Source: a virus. From it: 35,921 bases of DNA. A model generated the notes under the pieces. It saw only the letters and a program-made list of their open reading frames with translations. It ran no database searches and was not told the origin of the DNA. The stretch spans positions 1 through 35,921 of the IMG/VR virus record IMGVR_UViG_3300027779_000081; one strand, written 5' to 3'. Within the stretch, counting starts at the first letter, position 1. Each line of letters opens with the position of its first letter. This document shows, in pieces, positions 26,207 through 32,883 of the stretch. Position numbers and translations under genes: made by a program.

Positions 26207-26733
26207 CTAATAAAGAAGATGAAAAAAGAGCAGAGCTATCTCAAGTTTATATTAATAAGTTAGATATTATAGCTTCTAGTATGGAAAGCGTTTGGTTTAG
26301 TAAGGAGGCATTGCTAGACTTAGTTAGCCCAGAGCTGCAAAATAAATTTAGAAGTGCTGAGAAGAAACTAAACATAGCTATTGTTACACACAAAGAACCA
26401 GAAGAAATTGCTAAGTGGTGTAAGAATATTGAGAAAGGTTGGTTGGCTTTAGATAAAGAAGCTAGAGAGTCTGGTCATCAACCACCTAAAGGTGAATATT
26501 GGGTTGCTGAATCTAAAAGCAAAACAAAATTTATTATTGTAAAAGATAAAGCCAATAAGAGAATGATATTAAATAAAGAAGAAGTTAGAGATAAACCTAT
26601 TTATGATTTAGGTGAGCTAGGTGAAATTCTTGATACTCTCTTTGGCATCAATGAAGTTAAAAAAGTATTCAAGGAAGCTCATGTTACTAAGTTTGAAAAT
26701 GCTGAACCTTGGGATGATAGGATTCCGTTTTAG
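26203..26733 (+). CDS. Replication-region protein with SSB-like C-terminal tail (176 aa)
   Basis: The ATG at 26203 overlaps the primase stop in the standard ATGA manner; an in-frame ATG at 26191 would add four residues. The body is helical and charged with no recognised domain. It ends NAEPWDDRIPF, strikingly like the last residues of bacterial SSB (DDDIPF), the peptide that docks on many host replication and repair proteins. It could be a loader, an SSB-like protein or a recruitment mimic. The family is unknown to me. Confidence 0.7.
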   Translation: MTNKEDEKRAELSQVYINKLDIIASSMESVWFSKEALLDLVSPELQNKFRSAEKKLNIAIVTHKEPEEIAKWCKNIEKGWLALDKEARESGHQPPKGEYWVAESKSKTKFIIVKDKANKRMILNKEEVRDKPIYDLGELGEILDTLFGINEVKKVFKEAHVTKFENAEPWDDRIPF

Positions 26734-26735
26734 TC

Positions 26736-26870
26736 ATGGCAAAACAAATTAATTTTAGACATAATGAAAAAACAAAAGTAAAACGTAGGAGAAAGAAACG
26801 ACCCTTAAATCATAGGAAGAAATTAGGGAAGAAAAGTTCTTTTAGAAAAAATGTTGTGCATAAAGTGTAG
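26736..26870 (+). CDS. Very basic small protein (44 aa)
   Basis: About half of the 44 residues are Lys, Arg or His (for example [19 protein letters not shown]). It starts 2 bases after the preceding stop and overlaps the zinc-ribbon gene by 20 bases. Such a composition implies nucleic-acid binding. There is no ribosome-binding site beyond coupling with the upstream gene, so translation is likely but not certain. Confidence 0.5.
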   Translation: MAKQINFRHNEKTKVKRRRKKRPLNHRKKLGKKSSFRKNVVHKV

Positions 26871-27138
26871 TTCAAAAAGAAGTAAGGTTGTTGAGTCTAG
26901 AAGGACATCCGACTCTATTCGTAGAAGAAGGGAATGTTTAGACTGTAACGAGAGATTTACAACTTTTGAATCTGTTTTGAAGGAAAACAAACCCCATAGA
27001 GAGCCTATGATAAAGATTCGAAGGCGTTCAAAGGGCAAAGTATACGAGAACAAAGATTCGTTTCTAGTGTTAGAAGAAGACGATACAGAAGGGTACATTG
27101 ATGGTTACCTTAGAAATAAAGGGATTAAGTATGATTAA
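26851..27138 (+). CDS. NrdR-type zinc-ribbon protein without ATP-cone
   Basis: The first 42 residues match the N-terminal zinc ribbon of the bacterial regulator NrdR: MLCIKC (Cys3, Cys6), [20 protein letters not shown] (Cys29, Cys32) and ERFTTFE. NrdR represses ribonucleotide reductase genes through this ribbon while its ATP-cone senses nucleotides. Here the 95-residue protein stops before a complete ATP-cone; residues 45-95 are a basic then acidic tail. It could bind NrdR boxes of the host or phage without nucleotide control. Overlaps both neighbours. Confidence 0.75.
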   Translation: MLCIKCSSKRSKVVESRRTSDSIRRRRECLDCNERFTTFESVLKENKPHREPMIKIRRRSKGKVYENKDSFLVLEEDDTEGYIDGYLRNKGIKYD

Positions 27139-27379
27139 GTTATTTTTAACTACTAAAGCTAGGAAAGAGAAAGTTTTAAAGAACGAAGCTCTGGAAGAAA
27201 ATAAGTTTTTAAAGAGAAAGCTAAATGCTTATCAAGAATTTGTGTTTTCTTTAGCTGAAAGTGAAAGACCTATTGGACATATAGGAAGGCTATCTAGTCG
27301 AATCCGATTGGATAGAATAATACTACGAGCAAGGAGATTTAAAGATGAAGGACAACAAGAAAAAGGAAGATGGCTTTAA
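27131..27379 (+). CDS. Small coiled-coil basic protein (82 aa)
   Basis: Start chosen at the ATG at 27131 because AAAGGGA lies just upstream; earlier in-frame codons (TTG 27098, ATG 27101) lie inside the zinc-ribbon gene and lack such a site. The protein has a Lys/Glu helix ([27 protein letters not shown]) and an Arg-rich C-terminal part ([18 protein letters not shown]). No recognised family; the layout suggests nucleic-acid binding or dimerisation. Confidence 0.55.
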   Translation: MIKLFLTTKARKEKVLKNEALEENKFLKRKLNAYQEFVFSLAESERPIGHIGRLSSRIRLDRIILRARRFKDEGQQEKGRWL

Positions 27380-27578
27380 CGAAGATGTTATAGAGATTTC
27401 AGATTACCAAAATGTCGAAGCTATTGATAGCCTAGAAAACGAAGGTTATATTAGTTTGGAATTGGATGATGAAATAAAGGAAAAGATGGGTATAGATTTA
27501 ACAGATGAAGATATAAAAAAGATGGCTGATTCTTTGGTTAATAGTTTATTCGGAAATCCAGATGACGAAACAAATTAA
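27345..27578 (+). CDS. Small acidic protein (77 aa)
   Basis: A 77-residue acidic protein (EDVIEISDYQNVEAIDSLENEG; LELDDEIKEKMGIDLTDEDIKKMADSLVNSLFG). The ribosome-binding site AAGGAG (27331-27336) supports this start, although it overlaps the previous gene by 35 bases. No family recognised. Confidence 0.55.
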   Translation: MKDNKKKEDGFNEDVIEISDYQNVEAIDSLENEGYISLELDDEIKEKMGIDLTDEDIKKMADSLVNSLFGNPDDETN

Positions 27579-27720
27579 AGACTATCCAACAGTTAGTATT
27601 AACAAGGAGTATATGTTGATAACTCGTAATGGCGTTGGGGAAAAGATTGAGTTAAGCACAAGGCAACTTATAAGATTAAATAGAGAGATTGCAAATGTCT
27701 TATGGGAAAGGAAAGAATAG
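27562..27720 (+). CDS. Small unknown protein (52 aa)
   Basis: A 52-residue product beginning MTKQIKDYPTVSINKEYMLITRNGVGEKIELSTRQL, predicted as a short beta unit and a helix. It overlaps the acidic protein gene by 17 bases in another frame and keeps the dense packing of this block. There is no strong ribosome-binding site, so coupling is assumed. Confidence 0.5.
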   Translation: MTKQIKDYPTVSINKEYMLITRNGVGEKIELSTRQLIRLNREIANVLWERKE

Positions 27721-27737
27721 TGTATAATAGACACACC

Positions 27738-27971
27738 ATGACTGATGAAATTAAAATTGAAGAAACTGATTACATTGATGTAGTTGTTGAGACTTGTTCC
27801 AGAATAATTTGTTATGAATACAATAATGAACTTTGTACTTGCCAAGCACCCTCAGATTGTCATGGTCATGCTGATTTTATTAAGTCTGCAAAAGGATGTA
27901 TTGGTGCTGTATCAGCCTTCTCAGTAAACCTATTTGATACACAATATATAGATAAATCAGAGTTAAATTAA
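27738..27971 (+). CDS. Cys-rich small protein (77 aa)
   Basis: Starts MTDEIKIEETDYIDVVVE; an in-frame ATG at 27702 would add 12 residues. Neither has a good ribosome-binding site. Six Cys and two His are scattered in ETCSRIICYEYNNELCTCQAP..CHGHADF..GC, which could bind a metal, but the spacing matches no motif I know. A TATAAT sequence just upstream (27723-27728) has no matching -35. The stop overlaps the next start. Confidence 0.5.
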   Translation: MTDEIKIEETDYIDVVVETCSRIICYEYNNELCTCQAPSDCHGHADFIKSAKGCIGAVSAFSVNLFDTQYIDKSELN

Positions 27972-28231
27972 TGGCAAAGGATTCAAGGTTAGAAAGAGCT
28001 GGAGTTAGTGGTTTCAATAAACCTAAACGGACTCCAAACCACAAAACTAAATCACACATTGTTGTAGCTAAAGAAGGTGATACAATAAAAACAATTAGAT
28101 TCGGTCAACAAGGTAAGACTGGTGATAAGACTATGACAAAAAGAGCTAAATCATTTAAAGCAAGACACGCCAAGAATATTAAGAAGGGCAAAATGTCCGC
28201 AGCATTTTGGTCTAACAAGGTCAAATGGTAG
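27971..28231 (+). CDS. Conserved small basic phage protein (86 aa)
   Basis: MAKDSRLERAGVSGFNKPKRTPNHKTKSH followed by IRFGQQG and a C-terminal SFKARHAKNIKKGKMSAAFWSNKVKW. I know this pattern from small hypothetical proteins of many marine phages, including cyanophages, always of similar length, with unknown function. It is strongly basic and may bind nucleic acid. Start overlaps the preceding stop (TAATG). Confidence 0.75.
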   Translation: MAKDSRLERAGVSGFNKPKRTPNHKTKSHIVVAKEGDTIKTIRFGQQGKTGDKTMTKRAKSFKARHAKNIKKGKMSAAFWSNKVKW

Positions 28232-28240
28232 GAGGAAATT

Positions 28241-28417
28241 ATGAAAGGTGTAAATCATTATCTTAAAGACGGAACTAAGTGGAGTAAGAGTATGCACAAA
28301 ATGCCTAATGGTCAGTTACATAGTGGCAAGACACATGGCAAGACAAGCAAAAGATTATTTCATTATTCAGAACTATCAGATAAAGCTAAAAAAGAATCCA
28401 GAAAAAGGAGTAAATAA
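28241..28417 (+). CDS. Small basic protein (58 aa)
   Basis: A 58-residue Lys/His-rich protein (MKGVNHYLKDGTKWSKSMHKMPNGQLHSGKTHGKTSKRLFHYSEL in short segments). A near-perfect ribosome-binding site TAGGAGGAAATT precedes the ATG, which makes it one of the best-supported small genes here. Similar small proteins with a G..H.GK.H...S..L.H..EL.. pattern occur before terminase genes of other phages. The stop overlaps the next start. Confidence 0.65.
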   Translation: MKGVNHYLKDGTKWSKSMHKMPNGQLHSGKTHGKTSKRLFHYSELSDKAKKESRKRSK

Positions 28418-28518
28418 TGCCTAATTATAATTATGGTAAAATGAAAACTACCACTACTAAGAAAAAAACTACGAAGAAAAAAGATAAAAAGAAAAAAGAT
28501 AAGAAAAAGAAAAAATGA
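28417..28518 (+). CDS. Lysine-rich peptide preceding terminase (33 aa)
   Basis: A 33-residue product in which over half the residues are Lys, the last 19 being almost only Lys, Asp and Thr. Its start overlaps the upstream stop (TAATG) and its stop overlaps the terminase start (ATGA). The upstream AAAAAGGAG at 28402-28410 supports translation. It may act as a DNA-compacting peptide or simply as a coupling device for the terminase. Confidence 0.5.
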   Translation: MPNYNYGKMKTTTTKKKTTKKKDKKKKDKKKKK

Positions 28519-29933
28519 CTGAACCAACATCTAATCCATTTGTAGAGTTTTTAAAGAAATACAAAGGTAATCCTGTTTTGTTTTGCCAGAACGTCTTAGG
28601 CGTTGAACCTGACGAATGGCAAAAAGAATTGATGCAAGCTATCGCTGATGGTGAAAGAAAAATATCAGTACGTTCAGCTCATGGAGTCGGTAAATCTTCC
28701 GTAGCTTCGTGGATAATGTTACATACCTTGCTAACCAATTATGACTGTAAGGTTATTGTTACTGCTCCAACCAGCTCCCAACTTTTTGATGCTCTCTTTG
28801 CAGAGCTATCACGTTGGATAAAAGAAATGCCACAGAGCTTACAAGATTTGGTTGATGTTAAATCAGATAGGGTTGTCTTAAAGGCTAGACCTAATGAAGT
28901 CTTTATATCAGCCAGAACTTCCAGAAAAGAGACCCCAGAGGCTCTTGCTGGGATTCATTCAAATGGTAAGGTTATGTTAGTTGTTGATGAAGCGTCTGGA
29001 GTTCCAGAGGAGGTCTTTGAAAGCGCAGCTGGCAGTATGTCTGGCGATAATGTGCATACTATCTTACTAGGAAATCCAACTAGAAATTCTGGGTTGTTTT
29101 TTGACACTCATCACAGACTGTCTGGCTCGTGGAAAACCTTTCATATATCAGCCTTCGATAGCCCAAGAGTCTCTAAAGAATTTATTGAAGAAATGGCTAT
29201 GCGATATGGTGAAGATAGCCCAGCATATAAAGTTAGAGTTAAAGGTGAGTTTGCAGAGGAAGCGGATGATGGAGTTATATCTATAGGGCTTGTTAGTTCA
29301 GCTATCAATAGAGATGTTCCAATAGATAATACTCAAGATACTTACTGGGCTTTAGACGTTGCAAGACATGGTGATGATAGTTCAGTTTTAGTTAAGCGTA
29401 GAGGTAATGTTATCTTTGATATAAAAACATTTAAGAAGCTAAACTTAATGGAATTAACTGGGCGTATAAATGCTGAGAATGATAGTACAGAGCCACACTT
29501 ACGCCCTGTTGAAATTTATGTCGATAGCATAGGAATGGGCTGGGGAGTCATAGATGCTCTCAACGGGGTAGCTAGAATCAGCGCAGTAGGAATTAATGTT
29601 GCTGAGACTGCTAGTATGTCTGGAACGTATATGAATCTTAGAGCTGAGTTATGGTTTAAATTTAAAGCGTTCTTAGAGGAGGGCTTATGTAAGATTCCAA
29701 ACCATGAAGGAATGATAGCTGACCTTGTATCTCCTAAGTATAAATTTACTGCTGGAGGAAAGATACAACTTGAGAGTAAGGAACAAATTAAAAAGAGATT
29801 AGGTCGGTCTCCAGATGTTGGTGATGCTTTGGTTCTACTTATGGCTGGTGATTTAATAGCTGTAAAAAAGAGTTCTGGTTGGCAAAGAAACTGGAAAGAA
29901 CCTTTAACTCGTGCCATAAAAGGTGTAGTATAA
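28515..29933 (+). CDS. terL: Terminase large subunit
   Basis: The DNA-packaging motor and nuclease, 472 residues. The ATPase domain has a Walker A SAHGVGKSS (54-62), Walker B VMLVVDEA (153-160) and coupling motif LLGNPTR (184-190). The RNase H-like nuclease domain has Asp281 in LDVARHGDD, Asp337 in VDSIGMG and Asp437 in SPDVGDAL, the usual acidic triad. Its length and motifs are complete. It ends the rightward operon, with a strong terminator after it. The small subunit lies elsewhere, across the accessory operon. Confidence 0.95.
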   Translation: MTEPTSNPFVEFLKKYKGNPVLFCQNVLGVEPDEWQKELMQAIADGERKISVRSAHGVGKSSVASWIMLHTLLTNYDCKVIVTAPTSSQLFDALFAELSRWIKEMPQSLQDLVDVKSDRVVLKARPNEVFISARTSRKETPEALAGIHSNGKVMLVVDEASGVPEEVFESAAGSMSGDNVHTILLGNPTRNSGLFFDTHHRLSGSWKTFHISAFDSPRVSKEFIEEMAMRYGEDSPAYKVRVKGEFAEEADDGVISIGLVSSAINRDVPIDNTQDTYWALDVARHGDDSSVLVKRRGNVIFDIKTFKKLNLMELTGRINAENDSTEPHLRPVEIYVDSIGMGWGVIDALNGVARISAVGINVAETASMSGTYMNLRAELWFKFKAFLEEGLCKIPNHEGMIADLVSPKYKFTAGGKIQLESKEQIKKRLGRSPDVGDALVLLMAGDLIAVKKSSGWQRNWKEPLTRAIKGVV

Positions 29934-29947
29934 AGAAAAAATATTTT

Positions 29948-30014
29948 CCTAGTTAATGCTTAATCTCTATCATCTTCTTTCCCAAGAGATTTTGTTTTTA
30001 ACTAGGTTTTTTTT
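29948..30014 (+). terminator. Intrinsic terminator after terminase
   Basis: CCTAGTTAA (29948-29956) pairs perfectly with TTAACTAGG (29998-30006), directly followed by eight T's (30007-30014). An inner stem AATCTCT/AGAGATT (29962-29968, 29985-29991) makes a two-tiered hairpin. It ends the rightward replication and packaging transcript. Confidence 0.85.
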
Positions 30015-30018
30015 CGAC

Positions 30019-30050
30019 AAAAAAATAAGGACAACTTGCGTTGCCCTTAT
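30019..30050 (-). terminator. Intrinsic terminator of the minus-strand operon
   Basis: ATAAGGACAAC (30025-30035) and GTTGCCCTTAT (30040-30050) form an 11-position stem with one mismatch around TTGC. The run of A's at 30019-30025 becomes a T-run on the minus strand. It faces the terminase terminator and stops leftward transcription of the accessory operon. Confidence 0.8.
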
Positions 30051-30096
30051 CCTAACTAAAATGATATTAACACTATGAAATATTAACTCTTTAAAT

Positions 30097-30342
30097 CTAG
30101 TTTATGTTATCCTTTGAGTCAACATTATTATCTGAATCTATTTTTAATTTTATAGCTGATAGAATTATCGACTGTAACACCAGTAATGATTTCTTTTCTG
30201 GGAACGTAAGCATCATAGATTTAAACAAGTTATCTAGGGAATACGTTATAAATAATTGAGCCTCGGCTTCACCCATAGCTTCGTACTTTTCGTCTAATGC
30301 CATCCAATCTTTTTGTATTTCTTCTTGTAGTTTATCCGTCAT
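30097..30342 (-). CDS. Unknown helical protein (81 aa)
   Basis: Last gene of the minus-strand operon. Contains QKDWMALDEKYEAMGEAEAQLFITYSLDNLF and a hydrophobic helix LLVLQSIILSAIKLKI. No recognised family. Its ATG overlaps the stop of the upstream 55-residue gene (ATGA), and an AGAGGA ribosome-binding site lies in that gene's last codons. Confidence 0.6.
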   Translation of the reverse strand: MTDKLQEEIQKDWMALDEKYEAMGEAEAQLFITYSLDNLFKSMMLTFPEKKSLLVLQSIILSAIKLKIDSDNNVDSKDNIN

Positions 30343-30506
30343 TTATCCATCCTCTTTTTTAATCGTGTTGTTAGCTTGTTAATAACTTTTTTAGTATCGT
30401 TACTATACTCAGAGCCAGAAGGTGATACCATCTTCCTCTGCTCTCTTTTAAAGTATTCTAATAACACCAAAGCATCATCATCTCTTAGGCTTAAATTAAC
30501 TGCCAT
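30339..30506 (-). CDS. Small unknown protein (55 aa)
   Basis: MAVNLSLRDDDALVLLEYF begins a 55-residue, basic-ended protein (KLTTRLKKRMDK). A ribosome-binding site AGAGGG lies 9 bases upstream on the minus strand. It overlaps the genes on both sides (11 and 4 bases), as is normal in this operon. The N-terminal half resembles the short helical regulators common in phages, without a recognised family. Confidence 0.55.
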   Translation of the reverse strand: MAVNLSLRDDDALVLLEYFKREQRKMVSPSGSEYSNDTKKVINKLTTRLKKRMDK

Positions 30507-30684
30507 GAAACCAACCCTCTCTATCGGCTCTATCGTCTATCTCTTTAACCCTTCTATCTTCTTCTTCTAAACTTTCTTGATTGCTGCTCCTAGATTTTAA
30601 ATCTGACCAATATTTATTCCAATTAAATCCACCGCCAGAATGTTTCTTATATAACCTTCTCTCTATCTCGTGAAACTTCTCCAT
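30496..30684 (-). CDS. Small charged protein (62 aa)
   Basis: MEKFHEIERRLYKKHSGGGFNWNKYW followed by a Glu/Arg/Asp-rich C-terminal half. A ribosome-binding site GAGG lies 7 bases upstream of its ATG. It starts one base after the serine recombinase stop. No family recognised. Confidence 0.55.
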   Translation of the reverse strand: MEKFHEIERRLYKKHSGGGFNWNKYWSDLKSRSSNQESLEEEDRRVKEIDDRADREGWFHGS

Positions 30685-30685
30685 C

Positions 30686-31450
30686 TTAAACCTCTTGCTT
30701 AATAGTTAAACTTTCTTCGTAGTTCTTTATAGCTTCTTCATCCATAATTAATCTAGCTATAGTGTTATGACTGGCTGGTGTTAAATCCTCTCCAAACCTC
30801 TCGATACACTCAGATTGAATACGTCTTGATGAAACCTTTTCTCTCATGCTGTAGATAAATTTAAAGACTTCATCTCTCCAGACTTCCTTAACAATGGTTG
30901 ATGATTTACCTTCACCAACTTTCTTATATCCCCAGTTAGGTTTACCGCCTATATAACCCTTGGTCTTTTCGTCTAAGTGATACAAGCCACGCTTTGAATC
31001 CTTCCCTCTCCTGACGTTCTTTTTAATCTGGCTTGCCATGTACTCAGAAAAAACAGCAGTCATTGATACCTCTAGTTTCTTCTGCGCATTAACCCCTAAA
31101 GTAATGTTACCAGTATTAGCACAAAAGATATTTATACCCTTAGTTTTACAGTCGTATAAAAAACTTTCTAAGATTCTGTTATCCCTTGCCAACCTATCAA
31201 CACTAGAAATAAAAATACAATCTCCTTCGTCTAGTGTGTTTAGGTTCTTGCCTTGCGGTCTATCCTTAAACTCCGTTAATCCAGATACACCTATGTCCGA
31301 AATATCCTCAGTAATTCTTAGCCCTTCTGGTAGCTCCTCTTTGTCCTGTAAAACTAACAACGTATGGTTATTAATCTCCTGTTGAGTCTTAGGGCTTTGG
31401 TTGTCTGCTTGTGACTCACTACTCACCCTTATATAACTAATTAATCTCAT
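30686..31450 (-). CDS. Serine recombinase (resolvase/invertase family)
   Basis: A 254-residue site-specific recombinase. ISYIRVSSESQ (4-14) carries the nucleophilic Ser10 in the RVS motif; SSVDRLARD (82-90) is the family DRLxR motif; EVSMTAVFSEYMASQIKKNVRRG (about 126-148) forms the start of the long E-helix. A C-terminal segment GGKPNWGYKK...EVWRDEVFKFIYS...RRIQSECIERFG resembles a short Recombinase-type DNA-binding domain, ending with a helix-turn-helix-like stretch. It is longer than plain resolvases (about 190) but much shorter than large serine integrases (450 or more). It may resolve dimers, invert DNA or integrate. An AAGGAG ribosome-binding site supports the start. Confidence 0.88.
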   Translation of the reverse strand: MRLISYIRVSSESQADNQSPKTQQEINNHTLLVLQDKEELPEGLRITEDISDIGVSGLTEFKDRPQGKNLNTLDEGDCIFISSVDRLARDNRILESFLYDCKTKGINIFCANTGNITLGVNAQKKLEVSMTAVFSEYMASQIKKNVRRGKDSKRGLYHLDEKTKGYIGGKPNWGYKKVGEGKSSTIVKEVWRDEVFKFIYSMREKVSSRRIQSECIERFGEDLTPASHNTIARLIMDEEAIKNYEESLTIKQEV

Positions 31451-31547
31451 TGTTCTGCTCCTTCTCTCGCTTCCATTCTAACTTGAGCTGGTCTATCCAT
31501 TTTTGATAGCCAGATAACTTACCTTGATATAAATATTTTAAACGCAT
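31437..31547 (-). CDS. Tiny protein before recombinase (36 aa)
   Basis: MRLKYLYQGKLSGYQKWIDQ is followed by a charged helix (LKLEWKREKEQ). A ribosome-binding site GAGGGAA lies upstream; it overlaps the candidate ADP-ribosyltransferase gene by 10 bases and the recombinase start by 14. It probably couples translation of the two. No family recognised. Confidence 0.5.
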   Translation of the reverse strand: MRLKYLYQGKLSGYQKWIDQLKLEWKREKEQNNEIN

Positions 31548-32089
31548 GATTCCCTCTGGTCATTGTATAATTCACTTCCATTAATTTTAGCAATACTAGG
31601 GTCAACTAAAAATATCTCATGCTCGTTCCTATCATTGCAATAATAAAAATTATCATCACCAGATATAGTTGCTTCACATATTTCAACATTAGGGTTTTTT
31701 AAATGAAGCTCTCTTAATATAAGAGGGTTACTCCATCTACTAGCAAAAAACTTAGCGACATTTTTATTAACTGTCCATGAATGACCATGACTATAAGAAT
31801 CATCATGGTCAATCTCTGCTCTCCAAATTGTAATTGATTCCGAGGCTTTTAATTTAATATATTCAGAGCATTTATCAAGACTTTGTACTTGTGATTTATA
31901 CAGTTTTGAAAATCTATCAATATCAATTTTATGTATCTTACAATACTCAACAAATAATCTATGCCCACCAAACTCCGCATCACTATGCAAGTTCCAAAGT
32001 TTATTTAAAAATTTTGTTTGTTCTTTAAAATTATCCCTTTCCATAAACTTATAAATTATATCTGTTTTATCTATTTTGTTTTTACTCAT
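31538..32089 (-). CDS. Candidate ADP-ribosyltransferase-like protein (183 aa)
   Basis: The C-terminal half has the order of motifs seen in R-S-E class ADP-ribosyltransferases and related phage proteins. There is an Arg in ITIWRAEID (about 86-94), a SWTVNKNVAKFFASRW block (103-118) at the position of the S-T/W-T plus A..FA element, and RNEHEIFLVDP (153-163) offering an E-x-E. The N-terminal 80 residues are helical and may bind the target. If active it would use NAD to modify a host protein, as phage Alt/Mod enzymes do. The family call comes from motif order only; NAD binding is not demonstrated. Confidence 0.5.
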   Translation of the reverse strand: MSKNKIDKTDIIYKFMERDNFKEQTKFLNKLWNLHSDAEFGGHRLFVEYCKIHKIDIDRFSKLYKSQVQSLDKCSEYIKLKASESITIWRAEIDHDDSYSHGHSWTVNKNVAKFFASRWSNPLILRELHLKNPNVEICEATISGDDNFYYCNDRNEHEIFLVDPSIAKINGSELYNDQRESCV

Positions 32090-32247
32090 AATTCAGTCTC
32101 CATCATTTTAGTTTTTGTAGCTTCCAATAATCTATCAAAAGCATTTGCTTCTATTTCTCCAGAATGATTTATTAAATTGCCCTTGTTTAGTAGAGACAAG
32201 AGCAATAATAAATCGCTTTTATTCACAATAGTTTTGTTGCAGTTCAT
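32086..32247 (-). CDS. Small unknown protein (53 aa)
   Basis: MNCNKTIVNKSDLLLLLSLLNKGN leads a 53-residue protein with a Leu-rich helix. An excellent ribosome-binding site (AAAGGAGATT) precedes the ATG on the minus strand, and the stop overlaps the next start (ATGA). It might be an antitoxin-like or regulatory partner of the candidate ADP-ribosyltransferase downstream, but only the coupling supports this. Confidence 0.55.
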   Translation of the reverse strand: MNCNKTIVNKSDLLLLLSLLNKGNLINHSGEIEANAFDRLLEATKTKMMETEL

Positions 32248-32272
32248 GTTGAATCTCCTTTCCTATAACTAA

Positions 32273-32301
32273 GGATAATTGATTCGTGTTCACTTGTCCA
32301 A
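32273..32301 (-). promoter_or_regulatory. Possible internal promoter in the accessory operon
   Basis: On the minus strand TTGGAC (32296-32301) lies 17 bases before TTATCC (32273-32278). The -10 is weak. It sits in one of the few gaps of the operon and could separately express the 53-residue gene, the ADP-ribosyltransferase-like gene and the recombinase. Confidence 0.3.
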
Positions 32302-32316
32302 ACCTATTGACCAATG

Positions 32317-32517
32317 TTATTCTTCTCCTATTAATTTTGCATCTTGTGTAAAATAATCTCGGTGAAGAATATCTTGATTGTATTTTTCAGGATAATCTGT
32401 GCCACCATAATTCTCTACTAAGGTATATGCTTTTTGTTCTGCATCTTGTTTATTATCTGCATCAACTTCTATTGATAACCCTTCTTCAAAATTAATTGCT
32501 ACTCTATATTTAGCCAT
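32317..32517 (-). CDS. Small unknown protein (66 aa)
   Basis: A 66-residue acidic protein, MAKYRVAINFEEGLSIEVDADNKQDAEQKAYTLVENYGG and so on: a beta-strand pair then a helix, like small phage proteins with an EAEEKA.. helix that are common and uncharacterised. Start overlaps the upstream stop by one base. A GAGGGGG ribosome-binding site lies in the end of the upstream gene. Confidence 0.6.
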   Translation of the reverse strand: MAKYRVAINFEEGLSIEVDADNKQDAEQKAYTLVENYGGTDYPEKYNQDILHRDYFTQDAKLIGEE

Positions 32518-32867
32518 TATTTTACCCCCTCAATTAACATAGTTTTTTCAGCATCATCCTTGCCATGAACTAACTCCCAGATAATTTCTTCTAGGTGTTC
32601 TGGCTCGTTTAGTGTTGAAAATAATTTATTAAAATCTTCCTTATCTTCAAAATGGTTAATGCCAAGAGAATTGCTATAAGAAAAACCATCAAGCCTTAAC
32701 TTGTCATCACCCTGATAATCAACTTGAAAGGCTGGTTCTTTATCAACCAAAACCCAGCAAGTAAACCCCTCAGTAAAACCATCTCTAACATCATGTAAGT
32801 TGACGTTATTAACTGTTACCTCGATAGGGTCTTTTCCTTTGTAGCTATAGCTTTTATATGTATTCAT
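32517..32867 (-). CDS. Unknown acidic protein (116 aa)
   Basis: A 116-residue protein with Asp/Glu-rich composition and no recognised family. Its ATG directly follows the stop of the 82-residue gene, and its ribosome-binding site AGGGAGG lies inside that gene's last codons within a 20-bp repeat (32864-32883). This gene is the second member of a module that begins with the structured RNA element at 33114-33205. Confidence 0.55.
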   Translation of the reverse strand: MNTYKSYSYKGKDPIEVTVNNVNLHDVRDGFTEGFTCWVLVDKEPAFQVDYQGDDKLRLDGFSYSNSLGINHFEDKEDFNKLFSTLNEPEHLEEIIWELVHGKDDAEKTMLIEGVK

Positions 32868-32883
32868 TTATACATCCTCCCTA
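32864..32883 (-). repeat. 20-bp gene-junction repeat, copy 1
   Basis: TCATTTATACATCCTCCCTA occurs exactly here and at 33581-33600. On the minus strand it encodes the C-terminal REDV and stop of one gene, contains the next gene's ribosome-binding site AGGGAGG, and ends with its ATG. Confidence 0.9.

Noticed and set aside
29516-29917. Leftward frame of 133 codons opposite the large terminase gene
   Set aside because: It lies entirely on the complement of conserved terminase nuclease motifs and has no ribosome-binding site.
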